64,000 bases of DNA from Cytophagales bacterium (GTDB taxonomy: Bacteria > Bacteroidota > Bacteroidia > Cytophagales > 172606-1): assembly GCA_030448185.1 (NCBI GenBank), contig JAUJNL010000013.1, forward strand, positions 1 to 64,000. Direction: 5' to 3'. The notes beneath the pieces were generated by a model. That model did no database searches, was not told where the DNA came from, and was given only the letters and a program-made list of their open reading frames with translations. Below, piece by piece: positions 11,256 through 20,464 of this stretch. A program made the translations under genes and the position numbers. Every line of letters starts with the position of its first letter. The stretch's first letter is position 1.

Positions 11256-12311
11256 CTACTCACTCCGCAAGGCCTTCACCGGGTTGGCAACCGCAGCCCG
11301 TACCGAACGGTAACCAACCGTCAGGAAAGCTATCAGCAGCGAAACTACCGCGGCCAATCCAAATACTCCCGCCCCTAGTGGAATCTTATATTCATAATTC
11401 TGCAGCCACTGGTGCATCAGATAAGCAGCCAATGGCGCCGCAATAACAAAGGCTATTAATACCAACCAGACAAATTCCTTGGAGAAAAGAAACACAATGT
11501 TTCCCACACTGGCTCCCAGTACCTTGCGTATGCCTACTTCTTTGGTTTTCCGTTCAGCCATGAAAGCAACAAGCCCGTATAATCCAAGGCATCCGATGAA
11601 AATGGCAATGCCAGCAAATACCTGAAACAGTTTAGAAAGTCGCTCCTCGGCTTCGTAGAACCTGGCAATCGATTCGTCCAGGAATCGGTGCTCAAATACA
11701 AAGTCCGGGTAAGTGCTGGTCCACACCTTCCGAATTTCTTCAACCATCTGGGGCAGGTTTTGCGAATGAACTTTAATACCCGCTACGCCATACAATTCTT
11801 TGGCGGCTAATATAATGCATGGATCAATTGCTTCTTGAAGGGAATACAAGTGAAAGTCTTTAACCACCCCGACGACAGGTTTAGGAGATCCACGCCGCCC
11901 GAGAACCACCAGTTTGCCCAATATTTCCTCTGGTTTTTTAAAACCAGCTTTCTTTACAAAAGTCTCGTTTACTACAAATTCCCGGCTGGTGTCACTTTCT
12001 TGAATCATCCGTCCGGCTACTAGCGTAAGTCCGTACGTTTTCAGGTAGGCCGGGTCAGCCGGTTTCATATTAACCGGATACGGGGCTCGTTCAGCCTGGT
12101 CGGCAAACCGAAATCCACTGCTCCGGTTGGCATTGGCTGAGGGAGGGGTAAAGGAAAGACTTACGCTTTCAACCCCTGCAATCTGAGATAATCTTTGTGA
12201 TAGCGTACTAATCTTGTTCACCTTTGCCGGCTCTTCGGGGATGGGAACGTTTATAATCGCTTCTTTGCTAAAGCCCATAGGGGCATTCCGGAAATAGTCC
12301 ATCTGCTTCAC
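11256..12311 (-). pseudogene. C-terminal half of an FtsX/MacB permease (P2), N-terminal half missing
   Basis: An uninterrupted 351-residue reading frame beginning at a GTG (12311) with MKQMDYFRNAPMGF, which in the full-length paralogs lies just after the mid-protein helix (about residue 440). It includes the second periplasmic domain, the FtsX block ERKTKEVGIRKVLGASVGN, the last three helices and the terminal NPVKALRSE. Upstream in frame it remains open to a stop near 12367, but no N-terminal half, no TM1 and no first FtsX block exist before the next permease ends at 12459. About 1.2 kb is absent. Unlike the neighbours this is a real deletion or an assembly collapse between paralogs, not a base-level error. 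Confidence 0.8.
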
Positions 12312-12458
12312 AGTAGGTAAGCGCCTGTTCTTAAACGCTTTATAAATATTCGATTTTATAATTCATTACGTCCGGGCACTTATTTACAATTAAGGAATTA
12401 GCAGAAATAGGGTATCGAAATCATGCTAATCTTTTAATCATGTGAATCATGGTTCAGA

Positions 12459-14818
12459 CTATTCACTCCGCAGGCTTTTCACCGGATTGGCCAGGGCCGC
12501 TTTGATACTCTGAAAGCTTACCGTCAGCAGGGCAATAGCCACCGCCAGCAGGGCCGCCAGGGCTAATACCCACCATTCGATGTCGATTTTGTATTCGAAA
12601 TTTTGCAACCACTGGTGCATGGCGTACCAGGCCACTGGCAAGGCCAGAATGATGGCAATGAGCACCAGTTTGAGAAAGTCCTTGGAAAGCAGGGCGGCGA
12701 TACTGCTTACCGAAGCCCCCAGCACTTTACGGATGCCGATTTCTTTGGTGCGCTGCTCGGCCGTATAAGTGGCTAGCCCAAACAGACCCAGGCAGGAAAT
12801 AAAGATGGCCAGCCCCGCAAAGCACCCCGCCAACTGGCCCGCCAGTATTTCGCTCCGGTATAAATTGTCGTAATCCTGGTCCGCAAATTCGTATTCTAAA
12901 GGAAAAGCAGGATTGTATTTTTGGTGTGCCTTCTGAATGGCTGCCATGGCTTGGCGGGTCTTGCCGGGCTCCGTTCGGATGATGGTATATCCCCAGGAAG
13001 GTTGGGAATCCAGGTAGAGAATCAGCGGTTGGATAGGAGTATGCAGCGAGGCGAGGTGGAAGTTCTTTACCACCCCGATGATTTTTCCTTTCGCTGTTAT
13101 ATTCCGCTCCACCGTGATGGGTTGGTTCAGGGGAGTGGTTAGCCCCATCACCTTTGCCGCCTCTTCGTTAATCAACACGTTGACAGTATCAGTGCCGAAT
13201 GCCGGCGAGAAATCTCTCCCTTCTTTTAATTGAAGCCCCAATGTTTTGACAAAGCCGTAGTTAACCCCCCACCAGGAGAAGACTATCTTTTCGTTTGGCG
13301 CCTTACCGGGCCAATCTACGGAAGTAACGGATTGGTTTACGTGCAAAGGGGCTTGCGTAGCAGAAGTAACAGAACGGATGGCCAGTGATCCGGAAAGATC
13401 ATTTTGAAGGACTCCAGATTTTTGAGCAAAGTCCCTTCCATCCAGACATATAGCACCTCTTGGCGGTTAAAACCCAAATGCTTATAGCTGATGTACTGCG
13501 TTTGCCGGTAAACGACCAACGTACCGATAATGAGCATACAGGAAACGGCGAACTGAAAAACAACCAGCCCTTGGCGGAGCCAAGTAGCTAAGGGGCAAAC
13601 TTGGGCATTCCTTCAATACTTGTACCGGTTGGAGGAAGAGAGGAAGAACGCTGGATAAACACCGGAGACCAACCCCGTCACAATCACTAGCCCTCCCAGT
13701 AAATAGAGGCTTCTGCCGTAGTATTGCAAGCCCATTGGTTGCCCGGCGAGGGCATTGAAAAAAGGAAGCGACAACTCCACTAGTAGCAGAGCCAGAAAGA
13801 ACGCGATTAATACCGTAAGCAAGGCTTCGGACATGAACTGCCCAGCCAGCATGTTCCGGAAGCACCGGCTACCTTGCGTACGCCTACTTCTTTAGCTCGT
13901 TTTGCGCCTTTGCCGTGGCCAGGTTTACGAAATTGATGCGGGCAATGACCAGGATAAAAAGGGCCGCCGCCAGGAAAAGCCTGACGTACGTGATGCGGCC
14001 ACCCCATCCGGCAGACCGTCTTTAAAATGCCCATACAGGTGCGTGTCTTGGTAGGGCTGCAGGGAAAGCGTGGAATTGTACTCCGTTTGTTTGTCCTTCA
14101 GGTAGTGCTTGAGGCCCGCCTCCACCTTCTGAACCCGGGCATCTGGCCGGAACCGGAGAAAAGTCCGGGGGCCAATCGCGTTCCAGTCGCTTGCCCAGTC
14201 AAACTGGCTTTCGAATGTTTTGAACGACAACAGAAAGTCGAACTGCAGCGAAGAGTTAGGGGGGACGTCTTCAAATACGCCGCTGACCTGGTACTCCTCC
14301 CGGTTGTTCACCCGGATGCTCCTGCCAACGGCGTTTTGGTTGCCGAAGTATTTGCGGGCCAATTTACGGGAAATAACTGCCGTATAGGGAGCAGAAAGTG
14401 CCGTGGCAGGGTTCCCTTCAAGGAGCGGAAAACTGAACACGCCGAAAAAATCCGACCCGGCGTAGGCACCCGTTTCCCGGTACGACCGGTTCCCGACCCG
14501 GAATAGCAATTTCTCTTCCCACGTTACTACCACGGCATGTGTAATCCCGGAAAACTCTTTTTTGAGGGATTCGGCCAGTTTAGCAGGAGTAGTGGACGCC
14601 GTGGATACCTGTCCGTTGTCGTAGCGTTGCGTGAGTATAACCCGGTACAAATTGGAGCCGCCAGAGTGAAATGTATCGTAGCTCCATTCGTAACCTACCC
14701 ACAGGAAGATAAGCAAGCTACACGCCATGCCCAGCGCCAGGCCAACAATGTTGATGGCCGAATAGACCTTATTCGTGACTAAATTTCGCCAGGCGATTTT
14801 GAGGTAGTTGCTTAACAT
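12459..14818 (-). pseudogene. FtsX/MacB-type ABC transporter permease (P1), frameshifted
   Basis: The start is at 14818 (MLSNYLKIAWRNLVTNKVYS), with a clean periplasmic domain to about 13960. Frame changes follow near 13960, 13870, 13620 and 13340, and the last 295 residues to NPVKSLRSE are in one frame. In corrected reading the first FtsX block is RAKEVGVRKVAGAS and the second is QRTKEIGIRKVLGASVSS. Span 2,360 nt (about 787 codons), the family length. It is the permease nearest to the ATPase and adaptor, separated from them by a Uma2-type gene on the opposite strand that starts 46 bp from this start codon. Confidence 0.77.
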
Positions 14819-14864
14819 ACCGTTTCGGTTTTTGGTTATCTTTGAAAAAAGCAGCGCTAATAGT

Positions 14865-15332
14865 ATGGAAACGCCTTTTCACGATTTAATTGAAGAATAT
14901 CATTCAGAGGACATTATGTCGGTCAACCATTCTAAAGTTATCCATCGGTTAAGCGTAGCCCTTGACCGGTACACCGATCAGTTTGATGTGTTGCCGGAAT
15001 TAGAACTTAAACTGAATGGAAAACCCGTAAAACCTGACGTTTCTATATTTCCCAAACTGCCCGAAGACTGGGATAACGATATCATTTTCTACACGCAGCC
15101 GCCTCTGATTGCCATTGAAATTCAATCACCGAAACAGGCTACCACTGAGATCACTACTAAAATGAACGAGGTATATTTCCCGGCTGGTATTCAATCCGTT
15201 TGGATCATTATTCCGCCCCTTCGCTTAGTATTTATTCAGACGCCCAGTGGCCAGAAACTAACCTACACCGATGGTATTGTCCGCGATCCGGTCACGGCTA
15301 TTGAACTCCCGTTTAACGCTATATTCCGGTAG
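14865..15332 (+). CDS. Uma2 family (DUF820, PD-(D/E)XK-like) protein, copy B, intact
   Basis: 155 aa starting METPFHDLIEEYHSEDIMSV; the ATG at 14865 is chosen because it aligns with copy A at 8276. It contains KPDVSIF (acidic residue of the nuclease-like core) and IAIEIQSPKQ (the E-x-x-S-P element), then FPAGIQSVWIIIP and DPVTAIELPFNAIF. Uma2 proteins have a restriction-endonuclease-like fold but no established role. A TATCTTTG box at 14837-14844 matches the Bacteroidota -7 element TAnnTTTG. It is divergent from permease P1 (46 bp) and convergent with the ATPase gene (32 bp between stops). Copies A and B are clear paralogs in the same position relative to a permease. Confidence 0.85.
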   Translation: METPFHDLIEEYHSEDIMSVNHSKVIHRLSVALDRYTDQFDVLPELELKLNGKPVKPDVSIFPKLPEDWDNDIIFYTQPPLIAIEIQSPKQATTEITTKMNEVYFPAGIQSVWIIIPPLRLVFIQTPSGQKLTYTDGIVRDPVTAIELPFNAIFR

Positions 15333-15364
15333 CGGCTTTACTACCACCTGCGTGGCAGGGAGGC

Positions 15365-16060
15365 TTACACGTGGAACTGTTCCTTGATATTTTCGGTCAC
15401 CACCTTGCCGTCGAACAGGTTGATAATGCGGTGGGCAAAACCGGCATCATAGGGAGAGTGAGTTACCATGATAATTGTCGTTCCGGCATCATTCAGGCTG
15501 GTGAGCAGTTTCATCACCTCTTCGCCATTCACCGAATCGAGGTTACCAGTCGGTTCATCGGCCAGAATCAGCTTGGGGTTGGCTACTACGGCCCGGGCAA
15601 TGGCTACCCGTTGCTGCTGACCACCGGATAACTACTGGGGAAAGTGGTTGCGACGGTGCATGATATTCATGCGTTCCAGCACGGCCTCCACCTTCTGCTT
15701 GCGTTCACTGTTGGGTACTTTCAGGTAAAGCAGCGGTAACTCGACGTTTTCAAACACAGTCAGTTCATCAATCAGGTTAAAGCTCTGGAACACAAAACCA
15801 ATGGCGCCTTTGCGCAATTGAGCCCGCTGCCGCTCTGATACCCTAGCTACTTCCTTGCCTAAAAAGTAGTATTCCCCATCACTTGGGTTGTCCAGCAGCC
15901 CTAGAATGTTCAGCAAAGTAGATTTGCCGCAGCCTGATGGTCCCATCATGGCAACAAATTCACCTTCTTTAATTTCGATACTAACTCCATTGAGGGCAGT
16001 AGTTTCTACTTCATCAGTGGTAAATACTTTCTGCAGGTTTTTGGTCTGAATCATGGACAT
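15365..16060 (-). pseudogene. ABC transporter ATP-binding protein (LolD/MacB type) with an in-frame TAG
   Basis: Reading from 16060 gives MSMIQTKNLQKVF, Walker A GPSGCGKST, the Q-loop FVFQSFNLIDELTVFENVEL, then HFPQ followed by TAG (15632-15634). The same frame continues as [14 protein letters not shown] (ABC signature), [13 protein letters not shown] (Walker B) and THSPYD (H-loop) to the true stop at 15365. The span is exactly 232 codons, the usual length, so the only defect is CAG to TAG directly before the signature. As annotated by simple translation it would yield a 142-residue protein without signature or Walker B. It is the only ATPase near the seven permeases and follows the adaptor by 144 bp, so it presumably energises all of them if functional. 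Confidence 0.85.
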
Positions 16061-16204
16061 GTTGCGTAAGAGTTTGGGAATTGAGGGTTTATGAGGGGAG
16101 TCAGAACCAGGAGTTTGAGGTTTAATCAGATTCCCGGATTTAAGGACTTGAAATGCTGCTTGTCTATTAATTAGATCCTGATTCTAACAGTTTTATTCAA
16201 CAAG

Positions 16205-17458
16205 CTAGAAAACAAGTACTTCGTTATCGCCAAAGTTTTCGTAGGAAGAGGTAATTACTTTGTCGCCGGGTTGGAGGCCTTCCAATACTTCAAAATATTC
16301 GGGGTTTTTGCGGCCCAGGGTAATGGTGCGTTTCACGGCCCGGTTGCCGCTGCCATCTACTACAAATACCCAGTTACCTCCCGTATCGGTGAAGAATCCG
16401 CCTACGGCCAGCAGTACAGCTTCGGCTGACTTACCCAATTCCAGACGTATCGGCGAAGATTGCCCCCGTTTGATCCCTTCCGGTGCGCCTTTCGCAAAAA
16501 TCATATCTACCTCAAACCGGCCATCTTTTACCTCGGGGTAAATCTTGGATATAGAAAGTTCGTGCGTCTTCCCGTTGAAGTCAAATTCGCCTTTTAAGCC
16601 CAGGTAGATCCGGTTCAGGTAGTGCTCATCGATACCGACCCGCATCTTAAAACCGGCCAAATCGTCAATCTGGCCGATATTGTCGCCCGTATTGATCGAA
16701 GCTCCAATTTCTACATCAATAGAGGAAAGCAAACCGGAAACGGGTGCCTTCACGAACAGGTTGCTCAGGTTTTCCTGCATCATGCGCATGTTGCGTTCCG
16801 TACGGGTCAGCGTTCCTTCCAGTTGTTTGATTTGCATATTGGAGTTTACCTCCTGAAATTTCTGTGATTCCACTTCAATTTTCCGCTGCTCCACCAACTG
16901 GTCATATTCCCGCTTGGATTTCAGAAACTCCTGTTCGGCAATGACTTTGTCTTTGTACAAGGCCTGATTCCGGGTGTAAGTGTCCTTCGCCTGGTCGATT
17001 TTATAGTCCAGGTCGGCCAGCGTTTTGCGGAGGTTGAACCGATCCTGGCGCAAGGAGAGGCGGGTATTTTGCAATTCGTTAATCAGGCGATACATTTCCG
17101 TTTCGCGGTTCACGAAGTCCATCATCAGCCGGTTGTTTTCCAGTTTCAGAATGGTATCACCCCGCTTTACCATATTGCCGCCCTCAATGTACTTCCGGCT
17201 CACGTAGCCTCCTTCGATGGCATCCAGGTAAATAGTTTTCAGCGGCTGTACTACGCCGGTTACGGAAATATATTCGGTGAAGCTTCCTTTGGCCACGGTG
17301 GAGACCGTGATTTTATCTTTCTCTACGTTTAGCTTGGAAGAATTATCGGAGAAAATCAGGCTGTACAGGGCAAACAGACCAAACATACTGCCGATACTGA
17401 TGAGCAGAATGTTGCGGGTCGTCCACTTTTTCTTCTCTATTTTACGATCCATCCCCAT
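16205..17458 (-). CDS. HlyD/MacA-type membrane-fusion (periplasmic adaptor) protein
   Basis: 417 aa, intact. A short basic N-terminus (MGMDRKIEKKKWTTRN) precedes one TM helix (about 18-36), then a lipoyl-like half (YISVTGVVQPLKTIYLDAIE, GGYVSRKYIEGGNMVKRGDT), a long coiled coil (about 105-235, rich in K/E/Q/L), the second lipoyl half (VKAPVSGLLSS, EIGASINTGDNIGQIDDL) and a beta-barrel domain with GLQPGDKVITSSYENF. This is the adaptor that bridges inner-membrane ABC permeases to an outer-membrane TolC-type channel. It is first in the operon order adaptor - ATPase - permeases. No TolC-like gene lies in the window. The start is either MG at 17458 or M at 17452. Confidence 0.92.
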   Translation of the reverse strand: MGMDRKIEKKKWTTRNILLISIGSMFGLFALYSLIFSDNSSKLNVEKDKITVSTVAKGSFTEYISVTGVVQPLKTIYLDAIEGGYVSRKYIEGGNMVKRGDTILKLENNRLMMDFVNRETEMYRLINELQNTRLSLRQDRFNLRKTLADLDYKIDQAKDTYTRNQALYKDKVIAEQEFLKSKREYDQLVEQRKIEVESQKFQEVNSNMQIKQLEGTLTRTERNMRMMQENLSNLFVKAPVSGLLSSIDVEIGASINTGDNIGQIDDLAGFKMRVGIDEHYLNRIYLGLKGEFDFNGKTHELSISKIYPEVKDGRFEVDMIFAKGAPEGIKRGQSSPIRLELGKSAEAVLLAVGGFFTDTGGNWVFVVDGSGNRAVKRTITLGRKNPEYFEVLEGLQPGDKVITSSYENFGDNEVLVF

Positions 17459-17506
17459 GAGTATAAATGTTTTGCAGGGTGTCTAACAATGTTTTCTATG
17501 CTACGT

Positions 17507-17522
17507 GCCAACATTTGTGCCA
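17507..17522 (-). promoter_or_regulatory. Possible sigma54-type promoter for the export operon
   Basis: On the minus strand TGGCACAAATGTTGGC matches the -24 element TGGCAC exactly and keeps the 10-base spacing to the -12 dinucleotide, where GG replaces the usual GC. It lies about 50 bp before the adaptor start and 72 bp from a perfect palindrome at 17595-17610, the usual geometry of an activator site and a sigma54 promoter. Inferred from pattern only. Confidence 0.4.
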
Positions 17523-17594
17523 GCCGGCGGAAGGGCTTAATTCTAGCAATAAAGGGGTTTTGGAGTAATTATTTTGTTCGCCACCGGCCATACT

Positions 17595-17610
17595 TGTCCG
17601 GAACCGGACA
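17595..17610. promoter_or_regulatory. Perfect palindrome TGTCCGG-AA-CCGGACA, probable activator site
   Basis: A 7-bp perfect inverted repeat with a 2-bp spacer, followed by TCCGAACG. It lies about 137 bp upstream of the adaptor start and upstream of the sigma54-like element at 17507-17522, suggesting an enhancer for an NtrC-family regulator. No such regulator gene is in the window. Confidence 0.45.
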
Positions 17611-17825
17611 TCCGAACGACGGTTTTTGGTTGTGGCTTTTTAATTTACAGTTTCCGAAACAGGGATTGCCCGCATGAATTGTCTGAATCTGCATGCCTGA
17701 ATTAGAATTAACCTAATAACCACGAGTAGGAGCCGTAAATCCTGAAAATTCCATTATTTAAGTAAATCGTGGTTCGGAAACACCAAACCGGAGACTGGAA
17801 ACTAACAACATTATAACTAAAACCG

Positions 17826-18790
17826 TTACCCAACGAATAACTTTAGACTGGAGGTATTAGCAGCGATGTTAAGGTTTTGAATCCGGAAGGCGTAATGATC
17901 GAAGATAAAGTTTATGCCCCGCACAATGCATCACCAAAATACCCCGTTGCCAGGCGGAAGTTCACTCTCGGATTACACCGGGACTGGAACCAATTTTATC
18001 GTCTAGTATATACCACCGCTGTTGCACCCCCAAACCGGCAAATGCAGTACCTGACAAATAAATTTTATCGTAAATAAAAGTATACCCATAACCCGGCATC
18101 ACCGCCAGGCTATAAAGTCAGGCTCGCTGTAAGTCTGTTCCTGCTCCAAATTGGCCCGCAACCGCTTCGGGAATCAGAGAACGCTGGTTTTTGATAGCAG
18201 ATAGGAAACTGACCCCATTGCCAGCCAGGACCCGGCACTATGCAGCTGCCGTTCGGTCTGCGTGAAGACGGCACGGTACGAAAACCGCCGGTAGTTGAAC
18301 ACATAGTAGAAGTTTCCTCCCAATGGAAAGCCCGCAACTGCGGGAATTGCGGACGGACTGATTCATCGGGAGTGCGACGCTCATACCCTCGCCGTATGTA
18401 AAACCCCCGGTAACTCTGCAAATATCCATCCACCCCGAATTTGTCGCCATAGCTGTTGAGCCGTAAGTCCAGAGAACGGGTTCGTCCGTATTTATCCAGT
18501 TGCCGGTCGGAAGCCGGCAGTCTGAAGCCAATCGCCAGCTCCAGCTTGCCAAAGTTAGCCCCAATGCCTATCGATAAAGTCTGATTGGGAGCGTACTCAA
18601 TCCGTTTGCCTCTGGCTGTACTGTGCCTTTTGAATGTTAACCCCAATGACCGGTCCGACAAGTAGACATGAGGGGTAATTTTAATGGGATAAATGCTGAC
18701 GTAACGCTGAGCGGTATCCTTCCCAGGCAACATAATATCACCTACTGGTTGTGCCTGCGAAAACGAAACCATTAGCCACGCTTTCAGCAT
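17826..18790 (-). pseudogene. DUF4421 family outer-membrane-type protein, frameshifted
   Basis: The start is at 18790 (MLKAWLMVSFSQAQ, short signal-like sequence). A first frame runs to about 18320 with IEYAPNQTLSIGIGANFGKL and YGDKFGVDGYLQSYRGFYIR. A second frame has NFYYVFNYRRFSYRAVFTQT and GSWLAMGSVSYLLS, and further shifts lead to LAVMPGYGYTFIYDKIYL and NLNIAANTSSLKLFVG. The first break fits loss of one G from a GGGG run near 18315. The pattern of beta-strands with YG/FG motifs and the DKF-x-D-x-YxQ segment fits DUF4421, a Bacteroidota family of unknown role predicted as a small beta-barrel. Span about 321 codons, the expected length. The end is either the TAA at 17826 or, if that codon was TAC, the stop at 17817 giving a GYRF end. 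Confidence 0.6.
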
Positions 18791-18916
18791 CAGCCCACCA
18801 GGGGCAGTTATATTTTCTCCATCTGATCTGATTCATTTTTACCATAAAAACTCCCCGCACTTGCTGCTTTTATTACTGACGAAAAAGCCTTTTGCCTCAT
18901 ACGTAAATTCCGGGGT

Positions 18917-18980
18917 AAAATGATGTATACGAAAAAACCCGGCCTGATGGATAGCCGGGTTTTTTCGTATACATCATTTT
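18917..18980. terminator. 27-bp perfect hairpin, bidirectional terminator after dnaN
   Basis: Arms 18917-18943 and 18954-18980 are perfect reverse complements with a 10-base loop. The GC core CCCGGC/GCCGGG is flanked by A6/T6 tracts, so it can terminate on both strands. It lies 47 bp past the dnaN stop and upstream of the DUF4421 gene. Confidence 0.85.
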
Positions 18981-19026
18981 TCTAGATACTCATAAACACT
19001 AAAAACTAAACGCCAATGGCTAACCG

Positions 19027-20151
19027 CTACACGTAGTTATTAAGCATTACGGGCATTACCAGCATCAGTACGTCTTCATTCTGGTCCTTTTCCCGGGGCA
19101 CAATCAAACCCGCCCGGTTGGGAGCCGAAAGTTCAATGGTAATTTCTGGAATAGTAAGGTTACTCAACATTTCGATCAGAAAACGGGCATTGAACCCAAT
19201 TTCCATTTCCTCCCCTTCATACTCGCAGGGAAGCCGTTCATTGGCTTCATTGGAGAAGTCAAGGTCCTCCGCGGATATAAATAGTTCACGGGGCGTGATG
19301 CGCAGGCGAACCTGGTTGGTGGCCCGGTTGGCGTAAATGGATATCCGGCGCAGTGAGGACAATAACTCAAGCCGGTTGATATTGAGAATGTTAGGATTGT
19401 TACTGGGGATAGCGTTTTCATAATCCGGGAAGCGTTCGTCCACCAGGCGGCAAATCATCCGGATATTGTTAAAGCTAAAGAATGCATTGGAGTTACTGAA
19501 CTCAGCCCGGACTACTGCGGTTTCGGACGGTAACGTAGTTTTCAGCAAATTAAGGGCCTTCCGTGGCACGATCATCGATATTTCACTGCCCGCATTCATA
19601 TCGGTACGGCGGTAACGGATCAGGCGGTGGCCGTCAGTAGCTACAAAGGTTACGTTATCTCCCGAAAGTTGGAAATAGACGCCGGTCATGGCGGGCCGCA
19701 ACTCATCGGTACTCGTAGCAAACAGCGTATTGGCAATGGCTCTGGCCAGAATGTCAGAAGAGAAATCAACCGAAAAGTTTTTGTTTACTGCCGGAATCCG
19801 GGGGAAGTCGGTAGCATTTTCGCCGGAAAGCTTGTAGTGACCATTTTCGGAAACCAGCTCCACCCCGTAGGTATTTTCGTCCACCATAAAGGTAACGGGC
19901 TGCTCAGGCAGGCCTTTTAAGGTATCAATCAGGATTTTGGCCGGTACCGCAATGCTCCCGTTGTCTTTGGTGTCTACCTCCATCTCGGCAATCATGGAAG
20001 TCTGCAGATCCGATGCAGTAATTGTCAGCTTACCATTCTGAATCTGAAACAAGAAATTTTCCAGAATCGGCACAATCGGATTCGTGGTAATAACCCCACT
20101 GATGGCAGTGAGTTGCTTGAGCAAGGCCGAAGAAGAGACAACAAATTTCAT
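19027..20151 (-). CDS. dnaN: DNA polymerase III beta subunit (sliding clamp)
   Basis: 374 aa, intact. It encodes the ring-shaped processivity clamp of the replicative polymerase. The three-domain clamp fold is recognisable: MKFVVSSSALLKQLTAISGV at the N-terminus, LTITASDLQTSMIAEM, then LFATSTDELRPAMTGVYFQL with TDGHRLI in domain II, and the C-terminal LVMPVMLNNYV, which forms the partner-binding pocket end (usual M-P-M-R/L). Length is typical. It is not beside dnaA here; it lies 313 bp downstream of gldG on the same strand, with its own promoter-like box. A long hairpin follows it. Confidence 0.97.
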   Translation of the reverse strand: MKFVVSSSALLKQLTAISGVITTNPIVPILENFLFQIQNGKLTITASDLQTSMIAEMEVDTKDNGSIAVPAKILIDTLKGLPEQPVTFMVDENTYGVELVSENGHYKLSGENATDFPRIPAVNKNFSVDFSSDILARAIANTLFATSTDELRPAMTGVYFQLSGDNVTFVATDGHRLIRYRRTDMNAGSEISMIVPRKALNLLKTTLPSETAVVRAEFSNSNAFFSFNNIRMICRLVDERFPDYENAIPSNNPNILNINRLELLSSLRRISIYANRATNQVRLRITPRELFISAEDLDFSNEANERLPCEYEGEEMEIGFNARFLIEMLSNLTIPEITIELSAPNRAGLIVPREKDQNEDVLMLVMPVMLNNYV

Positions 20152-20193
20152 ATCGTGAGCGGATTTAAGGCTTGGTGGTATAGTTTATAAAGA

Positions 20194-20201
20194 CAAATGT
20201 A
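20194..20201 (-). promoter_or_regulatory. TACATTTG box, likely -7 element of the dnaN promoter
   Basis: On the minus strand TACATTTG exactly matches the Bacteroidota -7 consensus TAnnTTTG and lies about 43 bp before the dnaN start. A T-rich stretch with TTTA about 21 bp further upstream could serve as the -33 element. Pattern match only. Confidence 0.4.
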
Positions 20202-20240
20202 AAAACAAAAAGTCCAATCTGCTAAAGGGTTGTTTTAAAA

Positions 20241-20410
20241 CCTCATCCCCGGCCCCAGAACTTCGTTCGCTTCTTTAGCTTCGCTGAGATAGTTCGCACT
20301 CCCGTGCTCAGGAGTTGCTGAGAAGGGGCTTGAATTATACGAGTCTTGAAGTCCCTCTCTGGAGGAGAGAGATTTGCCCAAAAAGGCGAACTTCGTTTAG
20401 GGTGAGGTTC
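20241..20410. repeat. Intergenic degenerate repeat between gldG and dnaN
   Basis: A non-coding 170-bp block opening with CCTCATCCCCGGCCCC and closing with AGGGTGAGG, with a CTCTCT/AGAGAG hairpin inside, the form of dispersed Bacteroidota intergenic repeats. It carries hairpin inserts AACTTCGTT (20259-20267 and 20389-20397) and one copy of the 17-base insertion described under findings (20275-20294, one T shorter). Confidence 0.5.
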
Positions 20411-20464
20411 TACGATTTACTATTTATTCTGTTGAATATAAAAAAAGGTCCGTAATATAATGCA

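Noticed and set aside
3370..14818. Reading the frameshifted permeases as a phase-variation system
   Set aside because: The breaks are not in long mutable tracts and the same type of indel hits housekeeping genes; sequence error explains it more simply.
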